From Actinomycetota bacterium (GTDB taxonomy: Bacteria; Actinomycetota; Acidimicrobiia; IMCC26256; PALSA-610), in NCBI GenBank assembly GCA_005779395.1, contig SXJP01000052.1, positions 62,001-126,000 on the forward strand: DNA of 64,000 nucleotides, given 5' to 3'. The translations under genes and the position numbers were made by a program. The notes beneath the pieces were generated by a model. The model saw only the letters and a program-made list of their open reading frames with translations, was not told the DNA's origin and did not search any database. Positions within the stretch are counted from its first letter, which is position 1; each line of letters begins with the position of its first letter. Of the stretch, positions 37,023 to 45,975 are shown piece after piece.

Positions 37023-37849
37023 TGCTCGGTCTCAACATCGAGGTCTGGTGCATCGGCTTCGGTTACTTCGCCGACTTGTTTACGCCCGATCCTGAAAAAT
37101 GCGATGTAGCCCGCGATGCCGAGCACGAGAGCAAGTATCCCGTTGAAGCGCAGACCGAAAAGTTGGCTTGCCTTATCTACTCGCAGGAACTCCATTGCGA
37201 GGCGCTCAGTGCAGTAGAGCGCTACATACAGCGAGAGTGTCTGGCCACGCCTGAAGTTGAATCGTTTCTCGGCCCATGACAAGAAGAAAAACAGTGCGAT
37301 GCAAAACAGCGATTCGTATAGGAACGTCGGGTGAAAGGTTGTGCTGTCGAAATAGCGGAACGGCCTGTGCGCAGGGTCAATTTCGAGGCCCCATGGAAGC
37401 GTTGTCGGCCGCCCGAAAAGTTCTTGATTAAACCAGTTCCCCCAGCGGCCAATGCCTTGCGCGAGCGCAACGGCAGGAGCCAAGGCGTCAAATAACAGAA
37501 GCGTGTCGAGACGCTTGCGTTTTGCCATGATGACAGCGCCGATCGCACCCCCAGCTACAGCGCCCCAAATAGAAAGACCCGGCTTCCATATCTGTAGTGC
37601 CCCCGCGATGCCACCCTCGTCCCATGAGTAGCCCGTGAACAGGTGGTAGACGCGAGCGCCGATCACGCCGCTGATAACGACGACCGTCGCCACCTCATTG
37701 ATGCTGCCCTCGGGGAGACCGAGCCGCGTGGCGCGTTTTTCTGCCACTATCGCAGCGACGATCACGCCGATCGCGAGCATGAGCCCATAGGCATGAAGAT
37801 TGAGCGGACCAAGTTCGAGAGTGCCATCGGCCGGACTCGGTATAGACAT
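37019..37849 (-). CDS. lgt: Prolipoprotein diacylglyceryl transferase
   Basis: 276-residue integral membrane enzyme that transfers diacylglycerol from phosphatidylglycerol to the lipobox cysteine. It has LHAYGLMLAIGV (catalytic-region His/Tyr), the Lgt signature GRWGNWFNQELFGRPT, HPTFLYESL and RPLTER-like ERLAMEFLRVDK. About seven membrane helices. I start at ATG 37849; a TTG four codons upstream is possible. A lipoprotein substrate candidate in this window is the LamG protein at 48594. Confidence 0.93.
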   Translation of the reverse strand: MSIPSPADGTLELGPLNLHAYGLMLAIGVIVAAIVAEKRATRLGLPEGSINEVATVVVISGVIGARVYHLFTGYSWDEGGIAGALQIWKPGLSIWGAVAGGAIGAVIMAKRKRLDTLLLFDALAPAVALAQGIGRWGNWFNQELFGRPTTLPWGLEIDPAHRPFRYFDSTTFHPTFLYESLFCIALFFFLSWAEKRFNFRRGQTLSLYVALYCTERLAMEFLRVDKASQLFGLRFNGILALVLGIAGYIAFFRIGRKQVGEVTEADAPDLDVETEQ

Positions 37850-37961
37850 CAGAATGTGCAATGTGACCGCCTAGCTAGAGAAACGGCCACTCTATGGGGA
37901 CAAGATCGCGCTAGGTAGTCTCAGCAACGTTCGCCGCAGCACGCGTCATATCAGGAGCCAA

Positions 37962-38546
37962 GTGGATTCAACTTTGCAACGCTGTGTTGGCAACGCCAAC
38001 CGCTTCGTGGTGGTGGACGTAGAAACAACTGGCGTCTTCAACCGTGACCGGGTCTTAGAGATCGCAATCGTCACGCTCTCGATGGCCGGCACGATAGTCG
38101 ATGTATATGACACGCTCATCCTGCCGGGGAACAAAGTTGATGCAACCCATATTCACGGAATTTCAACCGCGATGGTCCAAGGTGCGCCAACGTTCAAAGA
38201 GATCGCGGGCGACATCGCCGAGCGTCTACATGGCGCATGCGTAGTGGCACACAATCTGTCGTTTGATGCCCGAATGCTTCGTCTCGAATATGAAAGGCTT
38301 GGGCACCAGATCGACCTAACTAACGGGATCGACACGATGCGGGCACACAGAGCGAAGCTGCACATCGCTTGCGCGAACTTCGGGATCGACCTCAAAGGCG
38401 CACATAGCGCCTTCGGCGACGCTCGCGCTACTGCTGAACTTTTCCTCAAGGTCGCGAGCCGGTGTTCTGTAGGTGAAGCGGCATTGACCCCATCGGGCCT
38501 AACGCGTAGCGGCAAAGTCAAGAGCCGCCAGGCCGCGCATCTATAG
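37962..38546 (+). CDS. DnaQ-like 3'-5' exonuclease
   Basis: 194 residues, DEDDh type: VVVDVETTGV (Exo I, Asp and Glu), VVAHNLSFDARML (Exo II) and HSAFGDARATAEL (Exo III, His and Asp). Begins at a GTG with AGGAG upstream. It is the exonuclease domain alone, as in stand-alone DNA polymerase III epsilon-like proteins; it may proofread or degrade DNA. Not proven to be the replicative epsilon. Confidence 0.88.
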   Translation: MDSTLQRCVGNANRFVVVDVETTGVFNRDRVLEIAIVTLSMAGTIVDVYDTLILPGNKVDATHIHGISTAMVQGAPTFKEIAGDIAERLHGACVVAHNLSFDARMLRLEYERLGHQIDLTNGIDTMRAHRAKLHIACANFGIDLKGAHSAFGDARATAELFLKVASRCSVGEAALTPSGLTRSGKVKSRQAAHL

Positions 38547-38570
38547 GCGACCCAGCGGCAAAGCCATTTC

Positions 38571-39848
38571 CTACAGGCCGGCGCAGCGTCCTAACCATGG
38601 GGTTGCGCCTTGCCATGCGTAGAGATCCAACGCCATCAGGTCTTGGTCGATCATCGAAGCCTCGGCAGGATCGACACCCACTAGGTCGGGACGTCCGGCG
38701 TGGTCAGCTGTGCTGTTCCATGTCGATCGCGAGAACTGATAGGCGCCGCGGTAGGTGCCTGTGGGGTTGATCGCACCGTAACCATCGTCATAGAACGGCG
38801 GGGTTGGGCTCGACTCGATCTTGCGAGTGCAAAGTAGGAACGGATGCAGGTGATCGACGATCTTCTGGCCTTGCAATGTCCAGAATCCGCCACCAGGCCG
38901 GCTCATCACATCAACGGCTTCAACAGCATCAGAGGCTTCGAAGTGGACCCTGTTGGAACCAGCTCCGTAGGACAACACCGTGCCGTTGCTGAGCGCCACC
39001 CAGTAGCCGTGGCCGTCTGCGTCTGCTGCCATACCGACGACCGACGTATCTGCAAATCCACCTGGTTCACCTAGGTCGGCTGCGTCGCCGTACGCGAAAA
39101 TTGTCCCGTTGAGAGTGACTAGGTAGTAGCCAAGCCCGCTCTTGGTGACGGCCATGTCGACGAAACGCTTGCGGTCGCCACGGCGAGCATCGCCTAGAAG
39201 TGCTGCATCTCCAAACGGGTACACAACACCGTCGTTGCTCAAAAGCCAGTATCCGGCGCCAGACGATGTTGCGGTAATGGAGACAATGTGACGGTTGCCG
39301 TAAGGCAGGAGTTCAGAGCCGAGGTTCGGTGCATCGCCCCTTGGGGTCACCTTGCCCCAGAAGTTCACGATCCAGTAGCCCTCGGCGGAACTCGTGGCGA
39401 TATCTATAGCTGGTTCGAAGACGTCGTTGGTGCGCGCTCCTCGACGCCCAACGGCGTCTCCCGTGCGAGTGACCCTGCCGTTGCTCTCGAGGAGCCAAGC
39501 GCCCTCGCCAGTCGGTGTCGGTGCAACAGCGATGTAGCCGGTCTTGGAATCTGCGATCTCTAGCGATGATGCCCGACGCCCGCGGAGCGAGTCCGGCTCG
39601 GCATTGGTGCGCTTCGCTGTGGCTCCACCTGTCAGCGTGATCGCTAGTAGGCCGAGCAAAACGGTGATGGTGGTGCAGGCTGCACCTACGTGGCGTCCAC
39701 GGTTCGTGCTTGCTCGATGGCGCGTTGAATTAGGTTTTCGGGGTTGACGAGTCAAGTGGCTCCCTTGGTTGGCCGACTCAGGGGGCGCGCTGCAATCAAA
39801 TTCACAGCTCCGCCTGGCCAAAACCGTAGGAAGAATTTCACGAGCCAT
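38571..39848 (-). CDS. Secreted Rpf-like transglycosylase with six-repeat propeller
   Basis: Up to 425 residues. A basic N-terminus and one hydrophobic segment (about 57-78, TVLLGLLAITLTGGATA) act as signal or anchor. Residues about 95-330 hold six repeats of roughly 40-45 residues built on 'GYW....NG.V...GDA..LG' (for example GYWLLSNDGVVYPFGDA), a beta-propeller pattern. The C-terminus (about 340-425) is a transglycosylase-like domain related to resuscitation-promoting factors: the presumed catalytic Glu lies in RKIESSPTPPF, then GTYRGAYQFSRSTWN and a final LGRC. It should cleave peptidoglycan outside the cell. The ATG at 39848 may not be the true start: a TTG at 39755 has GGGAG just upstream and keeps the anchor. 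Confidence 0.83.
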   Translation of the reverse strand: MAREILPTVLARRSCEFDCSAPPESANQGSHLTRQPRKPNSTRHRASTNRGRHVGAACTTITVLLGLLAITLTGGATAKRTNAEPDSLRGRRASSLEIADSKTGYIAVAPTPTGEGAWLLESNGRVTRTGDAVGRRGARTNDVFEPAIDIATSSAEGYWIVNFWGKVTPRGDAPNLGSELLPYGNRHIVSITATSSGAGYWLLSNDGVVYPFGDAALLGDARRGDRKRFVDMAVTKSGLGYYLVTLNGTIFAYGDAADLGEPGGFADTSVVGMAADADGHGYWVALSNGTVLSYGAGSNRVHFEASDAVEAVDVMSRPGGGFWTLQGQKIVDHLHPFLLCTRKIESSPTPPFYDDGYGAINPTGTYRGAYQFSRSTWNSTADHAGRPDLVGVDPAEASMIDQDLMALDLYAWQGATPWLGRCAGL

Positions 39849-39857
39849 GCGAACCGG

Positions 39858-39874
39858 CTGGCAGAATCTGCCAG
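39858..39874. promoter_or_regulatory. Perfect palindrome upstream of the Rpf-like gene
   Basis: CTGGCAGAATCTGCCAG is a 17-base perfect palindrome (8-base arms around one A), ending 10 bases before ATG 39848 and followed on the plus strand by GTTTTTC. It could be an operator or a leader hairpin controlling the wall hydrolase; a plus-strand terminator is less likely because no plus-strand gene ends nearby. The rest of the 39849-40009 gap shows nothing I recognise, including no c-di-AMP riboswitch. Confidence 0.5.
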
Positions 39875-40009
39875 GTTTTTCACAAGATCACGACCACGCC
39901 TGCGCCCTAGGGCCATGCGAGTTCGACGCAGCGTTCGTTACCTAACGGCCAAACCCGTAATACCGCGAATGCATGAGAGCAATTTGTGGCTTTTAGCCGT
40001 AAATCCTGT

Positions 40010-41407
40010 TCAGCGTCTGGCGTTGGCGAGATTCTGAAACAAGTAGACCTCGCTCCTAATCAGGCTCGCAAAATCGGCGATGTGCAGGCTCTCGTCCTCG
40101 CCGTGCGGACGCGAGTAAGGGTCCTCTGGTCCGATCAGCAGTGCTGGGATACCGCCGAAGGTCGCGGCAAACGGTCCGACAAACGGAATCGATCCACCGA
40201 TACCCATAGCCACTGGCGCGACCCCGAAGCCCGCTTCGAGCGCCTCTTCACATGCCTCAAAAGCCCAGCCCGTCGGCTCAGTCGTCCACGCTGGTGAACC
40301 CTCGTGGCTTGTCACCTCGGCGTTGAGCCCCCACGGCGTGTGCTTTTCGATATGGCTCTTGACCGCCTCAAACACCCGGGCAGGGTCTTGTCCTGGGGCA
40401 AGCCGAAACGACAATCTGGCAGTACATGCTGCAACTATCTGATTAGAACTGCCCTTGATCGGGTGGGCGTCAAAACCAATGACGGTTAGCGCGCTCTGGC
40501 GCCAGAGACGTTCATATAGAGGTGCGTTCGGATCACCGATTACCGACACCCCTGGGAGTAGTCCATATGCAGCGGCGAAGCCTCTCTCGCCACCTAGAGC
40601 CACGATGCGCTCTCGTTCGACAGCGCTTGGGGCGATCAGGTCGTCGGCGAAGCCTTCGATCGTGACCACGCCGTTTTCGTCTGTCATTGCCGACAGCAAA
40701 CGGGCCATGCCCTGCACCGGGTCTGGCACAGCCCCGCCGCTGATTCCGCTATGCAACGGACCTTTGAGTGCCCGAAGCTTCACATCACAGCCAACTAGCC
40801 CACGAAGCGAATACGTGATGCCAGGGACGCCGACATCCCACTGACCAGCGTCGGCTAACACGAACACATCTGCTCTGAGCTCGTCTGCATGCGCATTTAG
40901 GAAAGCTTCGAGGTTCGGTGAGCCGATTTCCTCTTCGCCCTCAACCAAGATGCGCACATTGCACGGAATGGATCCGTTTGCTGACAGCCAAGCGCCGACA
41001 GCTTCGGCGTGCGCTACTGCGCCCGCCTTATCGTCTGCGGTGCCACGACCGTATAGACGACCGTCTCGCTCAGTTGGCACGAACGGGTCGGTAGTCCAGC
41101 GGTCTAAGCGGCCCGGAGGTTGAACGTCGTGGTGCGCATAAAGCAAGACGGTTGGAGCGTCGGGGCCAGCGTGCAACCATTCTCCGAGCACATACGGATG
41201 TGAGTCGTTGACCCTTAGCTGCCGAACATTTTCGAGCCCGTGACTTCTTAATAGCGCTGCAGTCGCATCTGCCGACGCGTGAACTTCCCTGACATGCTCG
41301 GCCGATGCTGAGATGCTCGGGATACGTGCGAGTGCACACAACTCGGCGAGCGCGTCAGCCGTGCTGGAACCAGCTGCAGCAAGAGCCGACTCAACAAGGG
41401 TAGGCAT
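40010..41407 (-). CDS. M20 family dipeptidase / metallopeptidase
   Basis: 465 residues. Zinc-binding and catalytic motifs: LLYAHHDVQPP (His, then catalytic Asp two residues on), YGRGTADDKAGAVAHAEAV (bridging Asp), EGEEEIGSPN (Glu pair), LADAGQW and the final PHGEDESLHI with the last zinc His. Peptidase dimerisation domain lies between about 205 and 370. Cytoplasmic; related to carnosinase-like enzymes. The ATG at 41407 has GAGAGG upstream and starts just after the SDR stop; the longer frame overlaps that gene. Last gene of a six-gene operon. Confidence 0.92.
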   Translation of the reverse strand: MPTLVESALAAAGSSTADALAELCALARIPSISASAEHVREVHASADATAALLRSHGLENVRQLRVNDSHPYVLGEWLHAGPDAPTVLLYAHHDVQPPGRLDRWTTDPFVPTERDGRLYGRGTADDKAGAVAHAEAVGAWLSANGSIPCNVRILVEGEEEIGSPNLEAFLNAHADELRADVFVLADAGQWDVGVPGITYSLRGLVGCDVKLRALKGPLHSGISGGAVPDPVQGMARLLSAMTDENGVVTIEGFADDLIAPSAVERERIVALGGERGFAAAYGLLPGVSVIGDPNAPLYERLWRQSALTVIGFDAHPIKGSSNQIVAACTARLSFRLAPGQDPARVFEAVKSHIEKHTPWGLNAEVTSHEGSPAWTTEPTGWAFEACEEALEAGFGVAPVAMGIGGSIPFVGPFAATFGGIPALLIGPEDPYSRPHGEDESLHIADFASLIRSEVYLFQNLANARR

Positions 41408-41414
41408 CAACCTC

Positions 41415-42179
41415 TCACCAGCCCGTCGGGAAGCGTTCCTGAAGCCTGCGCATGCCACGCAACCAGCGTTCATAATCATCGGCCTTGCGACGGAAATACT
41501 CAGCGACTTCAGAGTGCGGCAAGATGAGGAACTGTTCTGCGTCGAGCCCGGCCACGACAACGTCGGCGACGGCATCGGGTTCCATCATGCCATCTACGCC
41601 AGCGACACCACCCTGGTCTGTGCCAGCGGTCATGTTGGTTCGTACAGCCTGCGGGCACAATAAGGACACCTTGATGCCCTGGTCTCCATATGTGATCGCG
41701 ATCCATTCCGCGAACCCAACGGCACCGTGTTTGGTTACCGAGTACGTCGCAGAACCGAGTTGGGTGAGCAAACCCGCTGCGCTTGCCGTATTGAGTAGGT
41801 AGCCGCCGCCGCGCTCGATCATTTTCGGTATCAGAATCTGTGCAGCCCAGACATGGGCCATCACGTTTACATCGATGGTTCGCCGCCATTCATCGTCAGA
41901 AGAGTGAAGGCCGATCCCACCGATGATCCCGGCGTTTGAGCAAAACAGATCGATCGGACCGTTTAGGTCCTCGGCTGTTTCGATGAGACTGCGAATCTGT
42001 TCTCTATCTGTGACATCACATTGGCGAAAACGAATTGGGTCGCACACCGAACTTGCTGGCTCTGCAATATCGGCGACAACGACGGCCCTTGCGCCCTCAG
42101 CAGCGAATCGGCGTGCGAGTGCTGCACCGATTCCGTCGGCGCCGCCGGTAATCACGACGTGCTTACTCTCAAGTTTCAT
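41415..42179 (-). CDS. Short-chain dehydrogenase/reductase
   Basis: 254 residues, classical SDR: TGGADGIGAALARRFAAEGA (about 11-30), CSNAGIIGG, NTASAAG serine and YSVTKHG (Tyr-x3-Lys). NAD(P)-dependent alcohol/ketone oxidoreductase; substrate unknown. Overlaps thrB by 4 bases (ATGA). Confidence 0.9.
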   Translation of the reverse strand: MKLESKHVVITGGADGIGAALARRFAAEGARAVVVADIAEPASSVCDPIRFRQCDVTDREQIRSLIETAEDLNGPIDLFCSNAGIIGGIGLHSSDDEWRRTIDVNVMAHVWAAQILIPKMIERGGGYLLNTASAAGLLTQLGSATYSVTKHGAVGFAEWIAITYGDQGIKVSLLCPQAVRTNMTAGTDQGGVAGVDGMMEPDAVADVVVAGLDAEQFLILPHSEVAEYFRRKADDYERWLRGMRRLQERFPTGW

Positions 42180-43003
42180 CCAACCGTTGTTCCTTCTTCG
42201 TCTACGGCGACCACCTCGACGCGCGCATCAAAGTTAAGTTGGGCAAGTGCTTGTTCGATAGCGCCTCGGGTCGAGGCGTCGAAAGCTAACCCAGCAATCG
42301 TCGGACCTGACCCAGACAGCCATGCCCCACACGCCCCCGCGTCTTGCATCGCGCGTAGCGCTATCGCCGACTCTGGGACCGCCTGCAAACGTCGTTCCTG
42401 ATGCCAGCGATCTTGCGTAGCGACTCGTAGGGCGTCGATGTCCCCTGCTGCCCAAGCCGCCGCGAATAAGGAAGACCGACTCGAGTTGAACACTGCATCC
42501 TCTAGCGAAACCGACTCGGGTAATGCGCTGCGCGATTCTTTCGTTGACGTTTCGCGAGCAGGAATCCACAAGACGACCTCGGGGGCTAACCCGGACGGGA
42601 CTCGGACACACTCCTCGCTAGCCACGACAACTAGGCCCCCATATAGAGACGCAGCAGTGTTATCTGCGTGGCCGTCAAGTCGCGCGGCCTGGTTCAATAA
42701 CTCGTCCCGCATCGTTTGCCAGTCGTCGCCTCGTTGCACAGCAGCTGCTACCGCACCAGCGACGCGCGCTGCTCCGCTATATCCCATCCCACGACCGGGC
42801 GGAAAGTTTGTGCGTACAGCGATATCGCCGTGGCCACCACATGCCACGAATGCACGTTTTGCGATGTGCGTATCAGAAACGAGACCAACGGTCTTTTCAT
42901 CTGCGTCGAGTTCGAGCTCGAGACCTCGGCCAAATGCAAGACCGAGCACATCGAATCCGGCACCAAGGTTCGCTGTTGATGCTGGCACATGAACGATTGT
43001 CAT
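42176..43003 (-). CDS. thrB: Homoserine kinase (GHMP family)
   Basis: 275 residues. VHVPASTANLGAGFDVLGLAF at the N-terminus is the homoserine kinase signature; the ATP loop PGRGMGYSGAA (69-79) varies from the usual PxxxGLGSSAA, and GACGAWLSGSGPTIAGL forms the C-terminal GHMP motif. ATP phosphorylates homoserine for threonine synthesis. hom and thrC, its normal neighbours, are absent and it sits among oxidoreductases, so another GHMP substrate is conceivable. Confidence 0.85.
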   Translation of the reverse strand: MTIVHVPASTANLGAGFDVLGLAFGRGLELELDADEKTVGLVSDTHIAKRAFVACGGHGDIAVRTNFPPGRGMGYSGAARVAGAVAAAVQRGDDWQTMRDELLNQAARLDGHADNTAASLYGGLVVVASEECVRVPSGLAPEVVLWIPARETSTKESRSALPESVSLEDAVFNSSRSSLFAAAWAAGDIDALRVATQDRWHQERRLQAVPESAIALRAMQDAGACGAWLSGSGPTIAGLAFDASTRGAIEQALAQLNFDARVEVVAVDEEGTTVG

Positions 43004-43452
43004 TTGAGAGTTGTGACGTGTTCGGCGTAGGCAAGTGGCAACAGTTCGACTAGTTGACCGTCAGGGTCACGAACAAAGACCGCATTACCGATATTGGTTG
43101 ACGTAACTACCTCGCCGCCGAAATCGCCAACACGACCACAGACGCCTTCTATGTCGCAGGACACCGAGATGTGGGTGAGGCCCGGTTCGTTCATTTGCCT
43201 GCGCGCCGGAGCGACGCTCTGTTCTGGTGCAGCAAAGTGCAAGAGTTCGAGCACTAGGCCCCCGAGACGTAGGTAGCAAGCCGTCATACCAAGTGGTGGC
43301 GCGAGTCCTAGTAGTTGCGCAGACGTGCCATCTGGTGGATTGATCTCGCGCCAAAACTCAAACCCAAGTAATTCCGTGTAGAACGAACGGGAACGAGCAA
43401 GGTCTGTAACGACCTGCCCAACATGATTAAAGGCGACTCGGTCTGATCCCAT
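43000..43452 (-). CDS. VOC family (glyoxalase-fold) protein
   Basis: 150 residues in two betaalphabetabetabeta modules: AFNHVGQVVTDLARSRSFYTELLGF and LTHISVSCDIEGV ... GNAVFVRDPDGQLVELL. Metal ligands His (FNHVG), His (THISV) and Glu (VELL) are present. A dioxygenase, isomerase or lyase role is possible. Start at ATG 43452 follows the stop of the oxidoreductase gene by 11 bases; the longer frame overlaps it. Overlaps thrB (ATGA). Confidence 0.85.
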   Translation of the reverse strand: MGSDRVAFNHVGQVVTDLARSRSFYTELLGFEFWREINPPDGTSAQLLGLAPPLGMTACYLRLGGLVLELLHFAAPEQSVAPARRQMNEPGLTHISVSCDIEGVCGRVGDFGGEVVTSTNIGNAVFVRDPDGQLVELLPLAYAEHVTTLK

Positions 43453-43463
43453 GGCGTCAACGG

Positions 43464-44603
43464 CTACTGACCGTAGCGTTTCATGTCCTCGTAATAATTC
43501 GACAAGTCCGGCGGCCACCACGGAGGCGATACCGAACCTTCAATGTCTCGCGGATCGATCGGCCGACGTTCGTTGCTCGCCTGGTAAACGGCGAAGCAAA
43601 GTTGCAATGTCTTGATTGCGAGTTCGCCTGTCATGTCGGCACTATCGCGGCCCTCTAACAGTGCATCTACAAAGTGCTTCGAACCAGCGGAAAAACCCTT
43701 GAGCCAATTCGGGTCGAGGTTTGAGTAGTGGGTTTGTGTTCCATCAGAGTGGTAGACGATTACGGGAGCAAGGTCGAGCATCTCGCCTGTACCGCGAGTC
43801 ACCCAAATAAACCCGTCAGTTCCTTGAATCTCGAAGAACTCGTCTGCTCCATAAAAACTGCTGCGCATATACATGTTCGGCGCGTAAGTGACTTCCATCA
43901 TTCCGAGTAGCGAGTCTCGTTCGTACTCCCATATCGCTGCGGTCGGTGCCTCGAAAAATGCCGGTGCTTTGCGCACGATGGCCTGCACGCTTTTGATGTC
44001 CTGGTCGAACATCCACAAGGCTGTTGTGTATTTGTGCACCATGTCGTCGAACAGATGCCCGCCAGGAGAATTGTGATTGAAACGCCAGACATACCCGCTC
44101 GGGTCGAGGTTCTCCTGAAACTCGGTGTCTGTCTTGCCTACAACTGTCTTTATCCGAAACATCGTTGGAGCACCTATCACTCCGCTCTGAACTAACTCTT
44201 TTGCTTTCACCAACAAAGGCGAAAAGACGTTGCACTCAGCGACCCTCAAGACAAGTCCTGCAGCCTTAGCGGCCGCGACCATTGCGCGACCATCGGCCAC
44301 GGTGTTAGCCAGTGGCTTCTGGCAACTCACATGCTTGCCAGCAGTGAGTGCAGCAAGCACATGCTCTGAGTGCAACATGGTCGGCGTGCAGATCTCTACT
44401 GCGTCGATTTCGTCGTCTGCAAGCAGATCTTCGATATTCGTGTAGACCTTGGTAGCGCCCCACTCGTCGGCTGCGGCCTGCGCCTTTTCTTTGCGCGTAT
44501 CACACACCGCTACGACATCGCATAGAGGATGCTCTAGATACCCAGCGACGTTAAGCGGAGCGATATTGCCAGTGCCGATTACACCGATTCGTACGCGTTC
44601 CAT
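43464..44603 (-). CDS. Gfo/Idh/MocA family oxidoreductase
   Basis: 379 residues. Rossmann GVIGTGNIAPLNVAGYLEHP at the N-terminus, CTPTMLHSEHVLAALTAGKHVSCQKPLA (the EKP-type catalytic lysine region, here QKP), and a C-terminal alpha/beta substrate domain with GGHLFDDMVHKY. NAD-dependent sugar or inositol-type dehydrogenases belong here; substrate unknown. Fifteen bases after the MBL gene, same operon. QKP instead of EKP is a mild variation seen in the family. Confidence 0.88.
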   Translation of the reverse strand: MERVRIGVIGTGNIAPLNVAGYLEHPLCDVVAVCDTRKEKAQAAADEWGATKVYTNIEDLLADDEIDAVEICTPTMLHSEHVLAALTAGKHVSCQKPLANTVADGRAMVAAAKAAGLVLRVAECNVFSPLLVKAKELVQSGVIGAPTMFRIKTVVGKTDTEFQENLDPSGYVWRFNHNSPGGHLFDDMVHKYTTALWMFDQDIKSVQAIVRKAPAFFEAPTAAIWEYERDSLLGMMEVTYAPNMYMRSSFYGADEFFEIQGTDGFIWVTRGTGEMLDLAPVIVYHSDGTQTHYSNLDPNWLKGFSAGSKHFVDALLEGRDSADMTGELAIKTLQLCFAVYQASNERRPIDPRDIEGSVSPPWWPPDLSNYYEDMKRYGQ

Positions 44604-44618
44604 TCGTGGGGTTCTCCG

Positions 44619-45884
44619 TTAGTCGATTGTGCGGGCGACCTCTTGGGAGTCAAGCATCGCTGAGCGGAATATACCGCTCGCCATGAAGCTGCTCTCAGCA
44701 GCGCGGCGCTCGTCGTAAACGGCCGCTCGCACTTCGTGGGCACGGCGGTTTTCCGGTTCGGCCTGCGTCGCCATCTCTGCGAAGTGACAAGCAAGCCGTA
44801 GGTCACCGTCGGCTGCGAGCTGTTCAGCACGGTTCGCGAGCGCATCGGCCCCACCAGCTAGTGCAGCCATCTCGCGCGCTATTTCGACATCTGGCGCTGG
44901 CTTCAGGTGTGCCGGGTTGCCGTCGTACCAACCGCCGTACAGCCTCCACAAGTTACGAACGACAAACTCTGGCTCGTCGTAAGTCGGTTTCAGGTAAGGC
45001 TTGTTGGCGAGGTCCGCTGGCAAGCGCACTGAGTGGATTACATCGTCGAGGCGCGCCCCTGAGTTCATGAGGGCAAGTGTCTGATCGTGCAGGGACTCAA
45101 GGGCGCGTGCGGTGTCAAGCAACACAGTGCGGATGCGCTCGGTTCCGGCGACTGCAGGGCCATGCGCAGGAAGTAGAAGCTCTGGGCTCATCGCAGCCAT
45201 GTCGCGCAACGCCACTGCCCAGTCCCATGCGTACCGCTGAACCTTCTGCGGATTGCCAGCATTCGGGAACTGCCAGATGAAAAGGTCGCCTACGCATATC
45301 GCCTTGTGTTGCGGTACCCATGCCCACGTGTGGTCGTCTGTCTCGCCACGGGCATGGCGCAGATCGAAAGCAACACCTCCAACATCCAGGGCCGAAGTCG
45401 AACGATAAGTCGACTCCGGGTAATGGAACTCGGTCGGCCACGCTGGCGCAGGAAGTCGGAACTGCCTCATGTTTATGAAGCCGTTGTAGCCAGCCGTCTG
45501 TTGATAACGGTCGAACCGGTGAGCTACTGCTTCGTGTGCGATGTAGTTGATCTTGGGATTGCCCTGCGCTTCGGCTTCCGCATCGAACGCGAAGGCGCCG
45601 GTCACATGGTCAGCGTGACCATGCGTGTAGATCGCCGTATTGATCGGCTTGTTCGACCACTCGCGAACAGACTCGATAACGCTTGGCGCGAAAAGTTGAT
45701 GCGACACATCGAAGAGCACAAGGCCTTCTTCGGTGTCGAATGCGACCACATTGCTGAACGCCTCGGCGAGCATCACGCCATCGACGAGTTCTTCAGCACC
45801 GCCCGACGAGGTGTTCACAAGCCCGCCCATAGCGACATCTTCTGTACCGTCTATCCATCGCGCTGCACGCTCTAACTGACTCAT
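44619..45884 (-). CDS. MBL-fold hydrolase of the alkylsulfatase (SdsA-like) type
   Basis: 421 residues. Metallo-beta-lactamase core with YTHGHADHVTGAF (His/Asp zinc motif), RHARGETDDHTW and CVGDLF, LPAHGP, followed by an all-helical dimerisation domain (about 290-420) as in alkylsulfatases (KPYLKPTYDEPEFVVRNLWRLYGGWYDGNPAHL). Likely hydrolyses alkyl sulfates or related esters. The ATG at 45884 has AGGAAGG upstream; 79 further upstream codons are non-coding in character. First gene of the operon continuing to the M20 peptidase; divergent from the alcohol dehydrogenase. Confidence 0.87.
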   Translation of the reverse strand: MSQLERAARWIDGTEDVAMGGLVNTSSGGAEELVDGVMLAEAFSNVVAFDTEEGLVLFDVSHQLFAPSVIESVREWSNKPINTAIYTHGHADHVTGAFAFDAEAEAQGNPKINYIAHEAVAHRFDRYQQTAGYNGFINMRQFRLPAPAWPTEFHYPESTYRSTSALDVGGVAFDLRHARGETDDHTWAWVPQHKAICVGDLFIWQFPNAGNPQKVQRYAWDWAVALRDMAAMSPELLLPAHGPAVAGTERIRTVLLDTARALESLHDQTLALMNSGARLDDVIHSVRLPADLANKPYLKPTYDEPEFVVRNLWRLYGGWYDGNPAHLKPAPDVEIAREMAALAGGADALANRAEQLAADGDLRLACHFAEMATQAEPENRRAHEVRAAVYDERRAAESSFMASGIFRSAMLDSQEVARTID

Positions 45885-45975
45885 CTCAATTCCTTCCTCA
45901 CGCCTCGGTACGAGCCTCCCACAATTTCGCGCCGGTAGGCTCGTCGGCCACATAGTCAACAGATTTGGGACCATT

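Noticed and set aside
39849..40009. Possible c-di-AMP riboswitch before the Rpf-like gene
   Set aside because: Rpf genes in actinobacteria sometimes have this riboswitch, but its conserved strings are not recognisable here.
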